This document shows, one piece after another, positions 50,401 to 62,600 of a stretch of 64,000 bases of DNA; the first letter of the stretch is position 1; every line of letters begins with the position of its first letter. Under the pieces are notes generated by a model. It did no database searches. It had not been told where the DNA came from and saw only the letters and a list, made by a program, of their open reading frames with translations. A program made the translations under genes and the position numbers. Location of the stretch: contig NC_084465.1 of the NCBI RefSeq assembly GCF_027409185.1, positions 30,607,864 to 30,671,863 on the forward strand, written 5' to 3'. Source of the stretch: Cynocephalus volans. Its lineage: Eukaryota; Chordata; Mammalia; Dermoptera; Cynocephalidae.

Positions 50401-51935
50401 CTTCAATTCTGAATAAGTGAAACTGAGAATCATGTTCTGATGAATTCTTTTGTTAACTTCCTTTCCAACTGTCCAAGTTGCAAGACCTGAAATAGGAGAC
50501 ATGCTTGTACCATTTTGCTCAGAAATCTATAAGTAAAGGAAGAGTGCCAGGTCAAGTCACATATTCCATGGGCATAAGCAAGGGCTTTTAAAGAGATCGC
50601 CACTCCAATCTTTTCATTTAGATATTTATCAAAACTGCACCAATGTCAGAAGCACATAAATAAAAGTAACAAGATTCCTCTGATACCTATTGTTTTGTTT
50701 GTTTGTATCAGATTCAGAAAAGGGGCAACTTTGGAAAAAGTTCTGGGAGAAAAGGCTACGTAATGGCTGAGAAGTGACATGTATACATACCATCTTTATC
50801 TGTTGCTTCTGGAGAAGTTAAGGTTTTAGATCATGAAAAGGTCTAGGATGATCATCTCAGTCCAGTCACACACTGAGAAATATGAAGATATTCTCTCTTT
50901 TTTCAATGCTTGAAGTTAGAGGCCAAACAGAATCATGCATAACTGACTACATATAATGCTATGTAGATACTGTATAACTGTGGCTGACTGTTCAGCCCTG
51001 GAAATAATACTATAAGCCATGGTGACAGGAGCAGGGGCAGGGAGAAGATGAGCTAATTTTAAGAACAGAAGGTTGATCGAAATAAAATTTTAAAATTAAT
51101 AAAAACAAAGTTTTGCATTTCCACTTTTCCTTAGTTACATCATCCTTTTATGGTTTTTGTTTTTTCCTGAATACATTTAGATTACAATTAAAATGTAACT
51201 AAGAGGGACTTCAATGGGCATAACATGAGCTAAAAAAATTGGGGGCCTGGTGTTACACACATATATTATATATGCCATAATATATTATTGCATAACATTT
51301 TCTGTTTAACACATCAGTATTGGTTTCCAAGGTCCCATTGTGGATTTCCACTGAGCCTTTTTCAGGCTGTGCCCCCTGATATTTCCAATTATCAAGACCT
51401 GGTGGGCCAAGGCCTTGACCATGAGTCACCTTTCTCCCAACCATCTCTGCTCCTTCTATCAAAATTTGCCCACCGTCTCTCAGCATTAGTCTCTCCAAAA
51501 TATTAAAAGGCTACTCTGAGAACCTATTCTGTCTTAATAGACTAGAGGGAGAAAACTGTGGTGGACATCTTCATATGTTTCAGGAATTATTCCTTTTAGG
51601 TTAAAGATGTTCAATCTAGATCGTGCACAGCCCTGGAAATACAAAAGACTTGTACACAAAGATATGGACAATTTGAAGGGATTTAAGTTCAAATGCTATT
51701 TCCTAAAACTAGGATGTCTGAAATAGACGTCGCAAATGGGCTTCATGTCATGTCTACCTTTTAACTTTCCTTTTATAATGGTCTTTCCTCCACTTTGCAA
51801 AAAAAAAAAAAAACAACGATAAAAGGAAAAGAAAGAGAGAAGAAAGAAAGAGGAAGAAAGGAAGGATGGAGACAGGAAAGAAATCATCTCCTAGCCTTAC
51901 ACCCAAATTCTTCCCATGGCTACCCATCGATTTCC
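47401..51935. other. Unassigned stretch
   Basis: No gene seen. The short frames here have no recognisable domain. A G-rich run (gggggggtgcggggg) sits near 48205. Older L1 sequence may continue to about 48460. Confidence 0.5.
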
Positions 51936-51939
51936 TTCT

Positions 51940-52070
51940 GTGATATCACAGAATGCAGTACAGCAGAAGAGTTAAATTCTCTAACTGTTGGATTAGACCT
52001 GAGTTCTAATCTCAACTCATTCACTTATAAATTGTGTGACTTTATCTAAGTTACATAACCTAGAAGTGTG
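51940..52070 (+). mobile_element. MIR
   Basis: 'cagtacagcagaagagttaa', 'agacctgagttctaatctcaa' and 'attgtgtgactttatctaag' follow the MIR core order. Confidence 0.7.
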
Positions 52071-52565
52071 CAAACAAGGATACAAGGAGTAAAATCTACA
52101 AGTCCATGTTTCCTTTTCTGGAATCAATCTAAGAAAACACTGTAATCAGGGTAAAATTCAATTTCTCTCTTTCAACCTTTTTTATTCGTTTTTCCTGACA
52201 GAAATCCTGGAAATGAAAAAAGAAAAGAAATATTAAAAGCAACACAGCCTTACTCATCTAGAGTGTAACCTGTTCAAGACAAAGTTTGGACCTTATCCAT
52301 CCATTCATCTTAGACTTAGAATTCAGAAGCAAGGTGACCATCACAAGGAAACATATTAACACGTTTATATAAATTAAAAAATGAAGTCAAGCTTTTTGTA
52401 CAAAAAGTAATTCTAATCTGACTGATTAATTTGACAGTGAAACTGGCTTTTCCAATTAGGATTTATGGTATATATTTTCCCTAAATTGAATGAACTAAGT
52501 CAGTAGCTGCAAGGTTTTAAAAATAACTTATTCAAGAGATTATAGAACAGTTTTATTAAAAATAT
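52071..52565. other. Unassigned stretch
   Basis: AT-rich, nothing recognised. Confidence 0.5.
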
Positions 52566-52580
52566 TTTGTTAACAATATT

Positions 52581-52660
52581 ATGTTATGTTACGTTATGTT
52601 ATGTTATGTTATGTTATGTTATGTTATGTTATGTTATGTTATGTTATGTTATGTTATGTT
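52581..52660. repeat. (ATGTT)16 pentanucleotide array
   Basis: Sixteen consecutive 5-bp units, all ATGTT except the third (ACGTT). An 11-bp direct repeat, ttaacaatatt, lies on each side (52570-52580 and 52665-52675). Confidence 0.97.
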
Positions 52661-52680
52661 AAAATTAACAATATTTGGAT

Positions 52681-54105
52681 TTTTTAAACCTTTTCTGATT
52701 ATATGAAGTTAAATGAGACACTTTCGGATTTATAAGTGAAATATACAATTAAGGTGTTGATAATTTTGAAGTCTTTTGATATTCTTTTCAGAAAGTAAGA
52801 AAGAGGATGATTCTACTTCCAGGATGTCATTTGTAAGTCAGATGGTATTCTAGTCTTTGCTCTCATAAAATGTGCAAGACATAATTGAATCATCAGCCTG
52901 ATATAGCATCAAAAATAATATTGATGGAGCACAACGACCTTTAGCTGAAAATTTAAGAATTCAAGAAAATGTGTGATATGTCTATAATAACATTTCTAAT
53001 TTATTTAGAAAATATTTCTCAATGTTGACATCTATGAAAAATAAGAATAGAAATGATTTTAACCCTGTCATTGTAACATTAAGAAAGAATCATTTTTGAA
53101 CATATCAACTACATGAAAAATATAGGGACTTTTTTATTAATAGGTGCATTTATGATAAAATTTTACTTTGTTCATTTGAAATTTATTTGTCAAATATTTT
53201 ATATATTTCTCTTGCTTTGATCAATTGTGTATTAATTATAATTACAAATATAACTACATTCAGAAGAAAAGCTTAGCGCTTAGAATCTTAGAGTCATGGA
53301 AAGTAACAATAACTGTTTAGTTTATCAACATAATTCTTTTACAGAGAAGTATGAAGTCATTTTTCTGATTGAGTAATCAATAAAAGAGATATGATCCTAA
53401 AAATATGTTATTTTAGGACAAAATTCTCTAGGGCAAGTGAAATGTAAATAAGGTTAAAGAATAAAAGACATGACATAAAATTTCTAAATATTAATGAAGA
53501 GCTTACTAATGTAATTTTTAAACAGCTGGTTATGCTATGATATTTAGATTCTACTGAAATCTAAAATGTAAAGGTTTTGTGTAATTTTTAAAATTTTTTC
53601 ACAACATTTAAAATATGCCAGAAATTACATTCTTTACTTCTTTTTAAAAACATAAGGAAATTTTTGATATTGATTTTAAAATATGTAAAGGAACCCAAAT
53701 TTACTCAAAATACTACTTGGTGGCACATAAGCAAAAATGTGAAGAACTCTGGTCTAAGAAATGTGCATTTCACAGAAGCCTTCAATCTTCCTGAAGAGTT
53801 TATTCCCTTAATTTATCGACCACATTTATCTCTCAATCCTTAGCATCTAACAGAATGTATGGCAGATATTTGGTGCTCAAAAATATCTCCTAAGAGAATA
53901 AATAACATTAAAATATAAGTTAGTCCTAAGCAAATTTGAAATTTCAACAAATTACTTTTTGAAACATCTTTATACCATTTCTACATCACTTCCTTGCTCA
54001 ACATTGACTTCTAGGATATTGCCTGAAAATAGAAAGTTTTAATTGAACATTACTAATGTGTCACTCATCCCGGGGATAGTTGCATTTTACAAAGAGATTA
54101 CTAAA
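52681..54105. other. Unassigned stretch with a possible L2/MIR relic
   Basis: Very AT-rich. 53755-53905 has a weak L2 3'-end look ('ggcagatatttggtgctcaa'). No gene seen. Confidence 0.4.
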
Positions 54106-54109
54106 TTTC

Positions 54110-54260
54110 CATTTCAATTCAATTCATCAAATACTTCTTAAACTCCTACTGTATACCACTCATTTTGTTAGGGGCTGATGATATGAAGTAAATAAAATAG
54201 TCATTACCTTGCTTTCATGGAAATGACATTTTTGCAGAGAGGAAAGATGTTCGAGCAGTA
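54110..54260 (-). mobile_element. L2 3' end, antisense
   Basis: 'catcaaatacttcttaaactcctactgtat' in structure, then 'ttgttaggggctgatgatat' and 'accttgctttcatggaaatg' correspond to the complement of the L2 terminus. Confidence 0.6.
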
Positions 54261-54673
54261 ATGACAAATGCAATGAGGGTCAAAGGGAAAATATGTACAA
54301 GTGAGTACGGAAGCATCAAGGAAAGGGGTATAACCTGCCTATGCGATCAGGTATAGACACACCGATGGAGAAGCATATCATAACAGGGTAGAAAAATATA
54401 TGTATAGAAACACATTATTAAATTAGTTATTAAAATAATATATGAACAAGTAAACACATGTGTGTGCGAGGATAACAGTTGGCGTCAAAAAAATCAAGTG
54501 ATTACGGAGCATTTGTAATTTTCAAAACCACGTACTAGACCCTTCTGGAAATAAAAAGTCAAATATGTTTGAAACCATCTTGTGTAACAAGTTGCACTAA
54601 AATCTGAGGGACAAATAGTAGTTTGTAAACTTTATCTCTCAATGCAACACATGTCCCACATTTTCCCAGGGCA

Positions 54674-55358
54674 CAGTAGTCTCTTTGTCCACAGTTTTAC
54701 TTTCAGCAGTTTCTGAGGTCAACCACATTTAATATTAAATGGAAAATTCCAGAAATAAAGCATTTATAAGTTTTAAATTGTGTGCCATTCTAAGTAGCAT
54801 GATGAAATCTTGCATTGTCTTGACCAGGACATGAATCATCGGTTTGTTCAGCATCTCCACAGCCTGTATGCTACCTGCCTGATACATATTGACACCATCC
54901 ACTCCTGACAGGCAACCACCTGAAGCAGGTGATCCTCCTTCTGATGTGTCGTCAGAAGGTCCATGGTATCCTAATGTATGTCACAATTCCTGTGTCATTC
55001 ACCTGTCATTCATATCTCGTCACATAGGCATTTTATCATCTCATCATCACAAGAAGAGTGAGTACAATACAAAATATATTTTGAGAGAGAGAGAGAGACC
55101 ACATTCTCATAACTTTTATTACAGTATATTGTTATAATTGTTCTATTTTATTATGTTATTGTTGTTAATCTCTTCCTGTCCCTAATTTGTGAGTTAAACT
55201 TTATCGTAGGTATGTATGCATAGGAAAAAATATAGTACAGGGGTGAGTTACTTAACAACAGCTAAGATGTCACTAGGCAATAGAATTTTTCAGCTCCATT
55301 ATAAGCTTATGGGACCACCACTGTATATGTGGTTCATCACTGACCAAACATTTTATGG

Positions 55359-55395
<37 letters not shown>

Positions 55396-55470
55396 TTAGT
55401 ACTATCTGTGATTTCAGGCATCTACTGGGGGGCTTGAAAAGTATCCCCCATGGATAAAGGGGGACTACTG
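54674..55470. mobile_element. Tigger-like non-autonomous element
   Basis: Starts cagtagtctctttgtccaca and ends with the complementary gggggactactg, followed by TA; the left TA is mutated to CA. Internal 'ggaaaattccagaaataa', 'gttttaaattgtgtgccatt' and 'tagcatgatgaaatcttgc' match the copy at 13437-13950. It contains a nested insertion (about 55239-55362), an AT microsatellite and a GA run (55083-55098). No transposase frame is preserved. Confidence 0.85.
55239..55391. mobile_element. DNA-transposon-like insert in Tigger element, plus (AT)n
   Basis: 'gagttacttaacaacagcta' to 'gaccaaacattttatggct' interrupts the Tigger-like element between 'aaaaatatagta' and 'tatagggtttagtactatc', which are contiguous in the 13437 copy. 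Internal 'cttatgggaccaccactgta' and 'ggttcatcactgacc' recall a common mammalian non-autonomous DNA element that I do not name. Followed by (AT)n at about 55361-55391. Confidence 0.65.
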
Positions 55471-55624
55471 TAAATAAATACAGCTTCAGTCAATGGCAAC
55501 ATTTATTAAAAATTGTGAAGCATACCAAACTCACCTTTAATTCAGTCATCTTTTCTCTTCTCCCTCTAATAGCTAATCCAGATTTCTTATTCATGCTCAT
55601 CAGGGCACTAGTCTACAGCCAGGA

Positions 55625-55805
55625 TCATTGCAGTGAGACAGATCCAGCTTTGATTTCCTGTTCCACCAATTCTGACTCTCTGTGATCTTAGAAAAATTAC
55701 TTCACCTCCAGTCTTAATATTCTCAGAGCAAAATAAGTTACTACCACCTAATTCATAGGGCTGTTTTACATCTTAAATAAGATAATGAATGTTAACCTAT
55801 TCATG
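55625..55805 (+). mobile_element. MIR
   Basis: 'gatcttagaaaaattacttcacctccag' in structure, then 'cctaattcatagggctgttttac' and 'taagataatgaatgttaac' match MIR order. Confidence 0.75.
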
Positions 55806-57695
55806 TATACTTGTCAATTAAAACATGTGAAATCCATTACCCTTTTAATCTCTTTTAATATTAATATAGAATATTTTATACCATTACCTGAACCTAAGTC
55901 AATATGTTTTTGCATTTTAATCATGAAGTGCAAGAGCAGAATTAAAAGCCTAACCACATGTTAAAAAAAAAGTCACAACTCAGGGTAGTGGATAGATAAA
56001 GGTAGGTAAAGGATATTTGGAAAACGGAAGGACATTCTGAACTAGAGTTTCTAAACTCACATCATAAAGATTTTTGTTTACTCTGCCACTTTGGGAGAAC
56101 AGATTTGCACACATGATAGAGATATTCAGATTACATCCCTAATATTACACACACAATCACACACACTTCAATACATGCACAAAATTGCTAATGGACAAGG
56201 TTCAAACATTTGTTTTCAGTCTCACTAACCGATTTTCCATGATTTCCCCTACTTTCTTGATGGTGTGAGCAATATAAATGGTTTTATTTTCTTTCCAGGT
56301 TTATTAATTATTTTTGATCACCAGAAGTAGCTCTAGGGAAAATAATGGTCGGAAGAACCTTATTTCTGGTAGTATAGTTTCCTTCTAAATAAAATGAAAC
56401 CTATTGCTCAGGTCCCAGAGATAGCACGGACACAGAAACTTAATTTCCTGAGGTGACTCCAAGCAGCAGCTGATTCATTTTCAGACCTGTGCTGATGAAA
56501 TGTATAGAAGCTCGCCAGAAACTTCAAGTTGCCCTCAAAAAACTCAGCATGTTTGATCTGGAGAAAGCTATTGCCCTTCTTAGATGGTTTCAGTTGCTTC
56601 CATCCTATGCTTTTTATTTATACAATTACTCAGAGGACAGAAATAGTAGGACAATTTTTAATCGTGGCAAAATGTAGCAGTAGCGTGAAAAAGTAAACTG
56701 TTTGTGAAACAGAAAGGTGGCCTGGATTTATGGAGAAATAGCTGGAGGATGAAGATATTATTTTTCTGAGGTATCAGCTGAAGCCCATCTGTGCACCACT
56801 GTTTGGTGATGTCTTAATTTTCAACCTTGTTATCAAAGGCTCTCAGCAAAGGTCATCAAACCAACAAACAAAGCCATTTGTTAGAAACAGAGATTAGGAA
56901 AAATATGCATGAGTCACAGCATTGCTCTCTCCCTTGCCAGAGGAGTAGAATATCTAAATTCGTCTAGAAATTATTATGTATTAAAGCCAGAAAGTCACTC
57001 ATGCCAGAAAATGTTTTACTTTCTTTTCCCAATTTCTATTAAGCTTATTCATCTCTTACAGAGTATTTCATTTTCAAAGTAAAAAAATCCCCTAAAAAGA
57101 AATGGCAAAATGATAAAGATCTATTTTTATGACAAAGGAAAAACCATTCAGATTTGCTGTTCACATTTTCTAAGCACTGTTACTTTTTTAGTGAATATTG
57201 GATAAAGATCACAAAGGAGGAGAAGCCTTAAAAAGAGAAGCTTTTATTGCGGGGCACACTGACACCTAGGTAAACAGCGTTCCTTTATTTGACATGATTT
57301 AACACTCATTCATGCACAATTCAAGAATTAGTCCCCTGGGGAGAACTCAAGGCTCTGTGGCTCTTACAAAGTATCTCCCTTTGGGGTGTATTGACAAACG
57401 ATCCCTGCTGGTAAGGAGCTAAGAGATAAGATTGCTGGAGAGATTTCTAATATCAGAAAACCCATGCTATTACAGCCCTAGAACAAGAGAAGATACAAAG
57501 AAGGAAAGTATGTATTTTTGCCCATAGGAGGGCAGGCTACGGAGAATTCGGTTATGTTCCTGCCACAAAAATTAACATTGCATGATATAAATGAGAAACA
57601 ATTATTTTAAAGAAGTTTTTAAAAATTGAAGCTGCCAAATATAGCTCACAGAATTGTATAGGCTAAAATGCTAAACACCTTCTGCAAAGGATAAT
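55806..57695. other. Unassigned stretch
   Basis: No gene or named repeat recognised. A 62-codon frame at 56489-56674 has no recognisable domain and no splice or start context that would support it. Confidence 0.45.
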
Positions 57696-57699
57696 GACA

Positions 57700-57840
57700 T
57701 TTACCCATTCATTCAATATTTCATGTATTCACTCATCAATGTATTATGTGTCCAACACTATTCCAGAAACTGGGATACATCCATGAAAAAGGCAGGCAAG
57801 CTTCTTGTCATCAACGTAGTTTACATATTCTTAGAGGGTA
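57700..57840 (-). mobile_element. L2 3' end, antisense
   Basis: 'cattcattcaatatttcatgt', 'gtccaacactattccagaaa' and 'gggatacatccatgaaaaagg' follow the complement of the L2 3' terminus. Confidence 0.65.
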
Positions 57841-57841
57841 T

Positions 57842-58040
57842 CTTGGTCCACTCAGGCTGGTATAACAAAATACCTTAGACTGGGTAATTTACAAACAACA
57901 GAAGTTTATTGCTCACAGTTGTGGAGGCTGAGAATTACAAGATCAGGGCTCGGGAAGATTTGGTGTCTGGTGAGGGCTCACTGTCTGCCTCACAAATGAT
58001 TTCTTCTTTCTGCATCCTCAGAGTGGAAAGGGACTAATGG
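57842..58040 (-). mobile_element. MaLR LTR fragment, antisense
   Basis: 'ggctggtataacaaaatacc', 'tagactgggtaatttacaaac', 'cacagttgtggaggctgag' and 'tttggtgtctggtgagggc' are the 3' half of a MLT/MST-type LTR in antisense. It fades out near 58040, so it is truncated. Confidence 0.8.
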
Positions 58041-58339
58041 GGAGCTTGCAGAAGTACAAATGCGGGATGAGGAAGTTGACAGATTTTAAGAGATTCCTCT
58101 CTGGAGCTGCTGATAGCTGTGGCTGACACTCAATATGGGAAATTCTTTGCAAGTCGAATTTTAGAAATTGTATGAAGTATGAATCATTTGTGTAAATATT
58201 CAGCAAAATTTGTGTAGTTGGTGACAGACAAATTAGGGTTTTCAGTAAAGCTCACCAGTTCGATAAAAGCATAGACAAAACTCAATATTTAACATTGATT
58301 GCTTCACTATTTAATTTTTTTTTTTCAGAATAAATTTCT

Positions 58340-58371
58340 AATTTTAGTATATGTGCTGCCGAAGCGAGCAC
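58340..58371 (-). pseudogene. 3'-truncated U6 snRNA retrocopy (first 32 nt), tailless
   Basis: On the minus strand, 58371 down to 58340 reads as nucleotides 1-32 of U6 snRNA without a mismatch (GTGCTCGCTTCGGCAGCACA, then TATACTAAAATT). It is bracketed by perfect 14-bp direct repeats, cagaataaatttct, at 58326-58339 and 58372-58385. There is no poly(A) between the RNA-derived part and its 3' TSD. This is the form of a tailless, 3'-truncated snRNA retropseudogene made by the L1 machinery. It lacks the rest of U6, including the catalytic core and the 3' oligo-U, so it is not functional. Confidence 0.95.
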
Positions 58372-58539
58372 CAGAATAAATTTCTTTACAAGACCACGTG
58401 GACTAAATTTACCTCTCTGGTGGTGTGTCTTCCCATTCCATGTGACACAGTCTAAGTTCCAGATATTCTGGGTCACATTGGCTATCCCCTCAAAGTGCCT
58501 GCTTCTGAGTTCACCATCCCAATGCCCATCCCCATGCAG

Positions 58540-58845
58540 ATACACTCCATGCCCTTTTCTCTTTCTCTGTCTACTGAATCCTAGTCACTTTTTAATATCT
58601 AGAACAAATGATAGCTCTTCTGTAAGGTCTGTCTAAATTCTTCCAGAAGTGCTATTACTTCCTCAGCATTCTCAAGCCATTGGGTGTGAACCTCCACAAA
58701 CAGCACCTATTTAATATACCGAAATTAGAACTCTTACTGTATTGTGAGTTTCTGGAGGGCAAAGATCTTTATTTGTTTTCTCCTAATGCCCAGCTCAGTA
58801 TATAAAACAAATAATAAGCATTTAATGGGTGAATGAATGAATGGC
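58540..58845 (+). mobile_element. L2 3' end
   Basis: Well-preserved order of the L2 3' region: 'aaattcttccagaagtgcta', 'gtattgtgagtttctggagggc', 'aaagatctttatttgttttc', 'taatgcccagctcagtatat' and 'gcatttaatgggtgaatgaatgaatgg'. Confidence 0.85.
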
Positions 58846-58849
58846 TTTA

Positions 58850-61800
58850 TTAGTGGCCCAGAAAGCAGACCCATTTATAGAGTTTAGATTTTGTTCTTAT
58901 AAAGCCTCGAATGTGTATTCCTTAATGTAAATGAGGGGAAATTTTCTGATCAAAAATAATTAAACATATATCTATTCAATTAGCATATATTTGTTGAGCA
59001 TTTACTGCTGTAAGTGAGCTGACATGTTCTATTTGTTGACTTTATGTAGACAAAAATTTTCAATTGTATCTCTAAAAACTTATTACATTCATTAAGTACT
59101 TTTCACTTAAACCACTGAGATAGAATTTATTTAAAAAACAGGAGAAAAGACAAATCAAAGCCTGCCATAAGATCTAAAATGCTACATGGTTGAAAAAGGA
59201 TACTTGGGCAATCTATTAGAATCTTTCTTACACACTATTTTAACAGTAAACTGCTCATTGAAATCTTTACAAAGCCTGGGAGGTAATATAATGAGTGACT
59301 ATTTAAGAAATTAGCAGGTGGTATTCCTCAGAGCTGTAATACAACTGGACATGATGACTAAGGATACCATTATAAAATTGGCCCACAGTTTTAACAACGA
59401 ATGCTGTAAATTTCATAGGCGTGTAGACTGACCAAACCAGCATGATCCCTCTCACTGTAAGTACGTAAATATAACTGCTTACTTTATTGGGCTCTTCAAT
59501 CCTGCTATCTCACTATTTTGTGGTTGCTAAGCAACCTTAGCAATATTGTGGCACACACGCTTAAATAGACAGAGGCACCAAAATGTGTTTGTTGATTTAT
59601 TTACTGGAATGGAAATGATACAGGTCCAAAATAAAATCTCTTCAGTGTGATAGCTGGCACTGACTGGATAACAACTTTCAACTTCACTGCAATCACAGTG
59701 AGATGATTTTTTTTTTTTTTCTGAAAAGGTGAAATCAAAGAGACCTAGATACTCCCTTGCCCCAAATGAATATTTGCACAGTCATTTTTGGTGGAGATTG
59801 GATATGAATATCTTAAGATAGATTTTGGCCTTGAAAGCTCATGTGAAGAAGTATAGGTGGAGTGGAGCCCAGGGCAGGACGTTTGTAGGACAATATGAAG
59901 TATGAATTATTGCAACTGTATTACCCAGTGAGCAAACTAACCCATCAAGCTATATAAGTTGTCACAAAATGTACTGAGGCGTTCCGTTCCACTCAGGTGA
60001 GATAGGACGAAGGGCAGAAAGAAGGAGTCTGAGTCATAAAATCCTTGCTGCCTCCAGGTAATAGTAACTTATTTCACCATATTTATAGGTCACTAACAGT
60101 AACTGATCCAGAAGAAACGGTGGCATAGAATTGTCCTTGGCCTCTTCTCAAAAGGAAATAAATCATTGATAATTACAGTCATAGACAAAAAAAAAAAAAA
60201 TCACAATAACAACTCTGTTAGCATAAGTACAGAAATAATAATAATAATATATAATTTATTTCAGTTTATTTTCAATGTTTTTCCAATAGAATTGTTTAAG
60301 TTCTAGTGCATGCAGAGAATCTATTTATCACATTGAGGAAAACTGCTATTTTCACTTTTGACTGTTGCTAATGTACAGAATATTACAATGAATCACCCCT
60401 TTTTTCACCCTTTCCTGGTTAAATGGTTTTGTCAGGTTAAACCAAGATATTGGGAATAATTTCAACTCTTTCTTGTGCTCTGTAAATCAGAGAAACACAG
60501 GTACATTTTCCTAGTTCTTAATTTTTATTTCCTTTCACTCTGTTCCTGAGCTGCCCCTTTCCATAATAATTTATATTAAAGAAAATTTCATTATTTAGTG
60601 ATATTCCTCATCTACAGTTTATTGAGGACTAGTTACATGACCGGAGTTGATACCATCTAGATTTTTGCTTGCTTGTTTTACCAGTGTAGTAAAATCTGTT
60701 AAATAACACAAACTCTTTGTTTCAGTAAAAAGTGGACATGGCACTGGGCCAAAGCCTAAGTTTTTTTGTATGATAACAAGCACCACAGGGAAGCAATGTA
60801 ATGCAACAGGTGTCTATTTTATTCCTAAAACATAAACTATGATTCCATTCACTCATCTGTTATTCTGCTGAAATACTTTTAAATGGTGCTTAACCCAGGC
60901 ATAATCTCTACTGAGAATCCTCAGACATGTGTACACTATAAAGCAGTCACACACTGCCTGTTTTCATAACCTTTATGGCCAGGCACTTTTAATCAAGCCA
61001 ATATTGTCATCTTATTCTCCATTTTAAGTTGTTGACTGTCACAAAAACCTTGTGATGATCACACGTATTGATCTAGGGGTTGTAAATTCATACCGAAACT
61101 CTGGGATAATTTATGGCTACAGAATTCATTAATGAATTTTAGTCTTGTACAATGCATGCTTAAGAGTATACTTAAAACTCTGTATCTGAGAACAATTATT
61201 CTGATTGATCGATCATTGAATTGGTTAATTCATTAACTATGCATGTCAAACTGTTAAGTTTGATCCTATATTAACACAATGAAAGAATTTTTAAATTTGA
61301 AATTTATTTAAATGGATGTCTACCATTATGTTCTTTGACAACCTTGCTTATATATTAGTTTAGTTCCTGAAAAATTATATTCAAATCAAATTTTGGTAAG
61401 CCATACCAAAAATTCTTCATAACTCTGTAACTAATCACCACCACTGTTTTTCGATTTCTGTGATCTATTTCTCTTTGAAACATGTAGCTTATTTTGTAAA
61501 AATGTTTGGGACTCTATTAAGCAAACCGTGTAATAAGTTAAAATCCAAGCTTGGAAAAAAATATGTATTTATTATCTACTAAAATATAAACAGTTGTTTT
61601 AACTAGATTCCTCCACCCACAAACCTGATTCCATTTTGGACAGACTTCTTACCCCATGTAGCTTCAAAATGTGTTTGTGATATTCAGACAGATGATATTT
61701 TCTCCTCACTCGAGTGTCTTGCTTTACATTCACAGGCAGTAAACAATTTTAATAACTAACTCAAATGAATGGCACCCACACATGGGCTTCCTGAGTTGCA

Positions 61801-62600
61801 CCCATACATCCTTTATTGTAGTGCTCTTACATAAATCTCTCTTTCTCTGAAAAGCACACTTCTTTCAAGAAGCTTACCTAAAATGCCAAGTCAATCAGAT
61901 CGTGAAGCTCTGGCCCAGTGAACAATTCGACAGCCTGAAAATGTTCAAGTATTGAGTTAAATCTAACTTGTTGTTTCTGTTCACAAGAAGTATAACGTAA
62001 AACCTGCTTATTATCACCTATGGTGGCATTATTTTCAGCTTTTAAACATAAATCAATCCACATTTTGTGTTTTTGCCCACAAAGGGAAGGAAATAAAAAA
62101 ACATAGAAAAAAAATGAGATTACCTCATATTTAGGATTCAAATTATTCTGAGAAAAGCACTTTTATGACAAAAATACTAATGTAGAAATGTCTAAAATAA
62201 ATATCACACTTAAATATCTGAAAAGTGGCATATCTGTAATGTGCTAATCGTTGAATCATAGCTCAGTGTTATCTTTACCACATCTGAAGAGAATCTAAAT
62301 TTGCAAGTTCTTAAATGTGCTATTGCTCTGCATTATAAATAAGATTCAACTGTGGATAAACTTACCATCATCTTACAGGTTAAAATAATCTTTGATTTAG
62401 GAAAACAATTCTTATGAAGTTCAATAGAATTCAATATCTTTAAATATTTCAATATATATTTTAGGTGAAAGGCAATAAAACACAGGATATGAATACTGCA
62501 TGCTAGAGATTCTTAGTTCTAACACCCTTTCGAAATCCTCTTTAAGCTTCATGGCTCTGAATAGCAATAGATAGTGAGATGTTCTCAGCCACCTCTGTTT
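58850..62600. other. Unassigned stretch
   Basis: AT-rich without recognised genes. 58965-59030 may be an antisense L2/MIR scrap. An RFX-like palindrome is listed separately. Confidence 0.5.
59522..59536. promoter_or_regulatory. RFX X-box-like palindrome
   Basis: ggttgctaagcaacc is a near-perfect inverted repeat (GTTGCT and AGCAAC half-sites around one base), the form bound by RFX-family factors. No promoter or gene is visible nearby, so function is unsupported. Confidence 0.4.

Noticed and set aside
56489..56677. 62-codon frame with a helical, Leu-rich look
   Set aside because: Isolated, no splice-bounded or promoter context, no recognised family.
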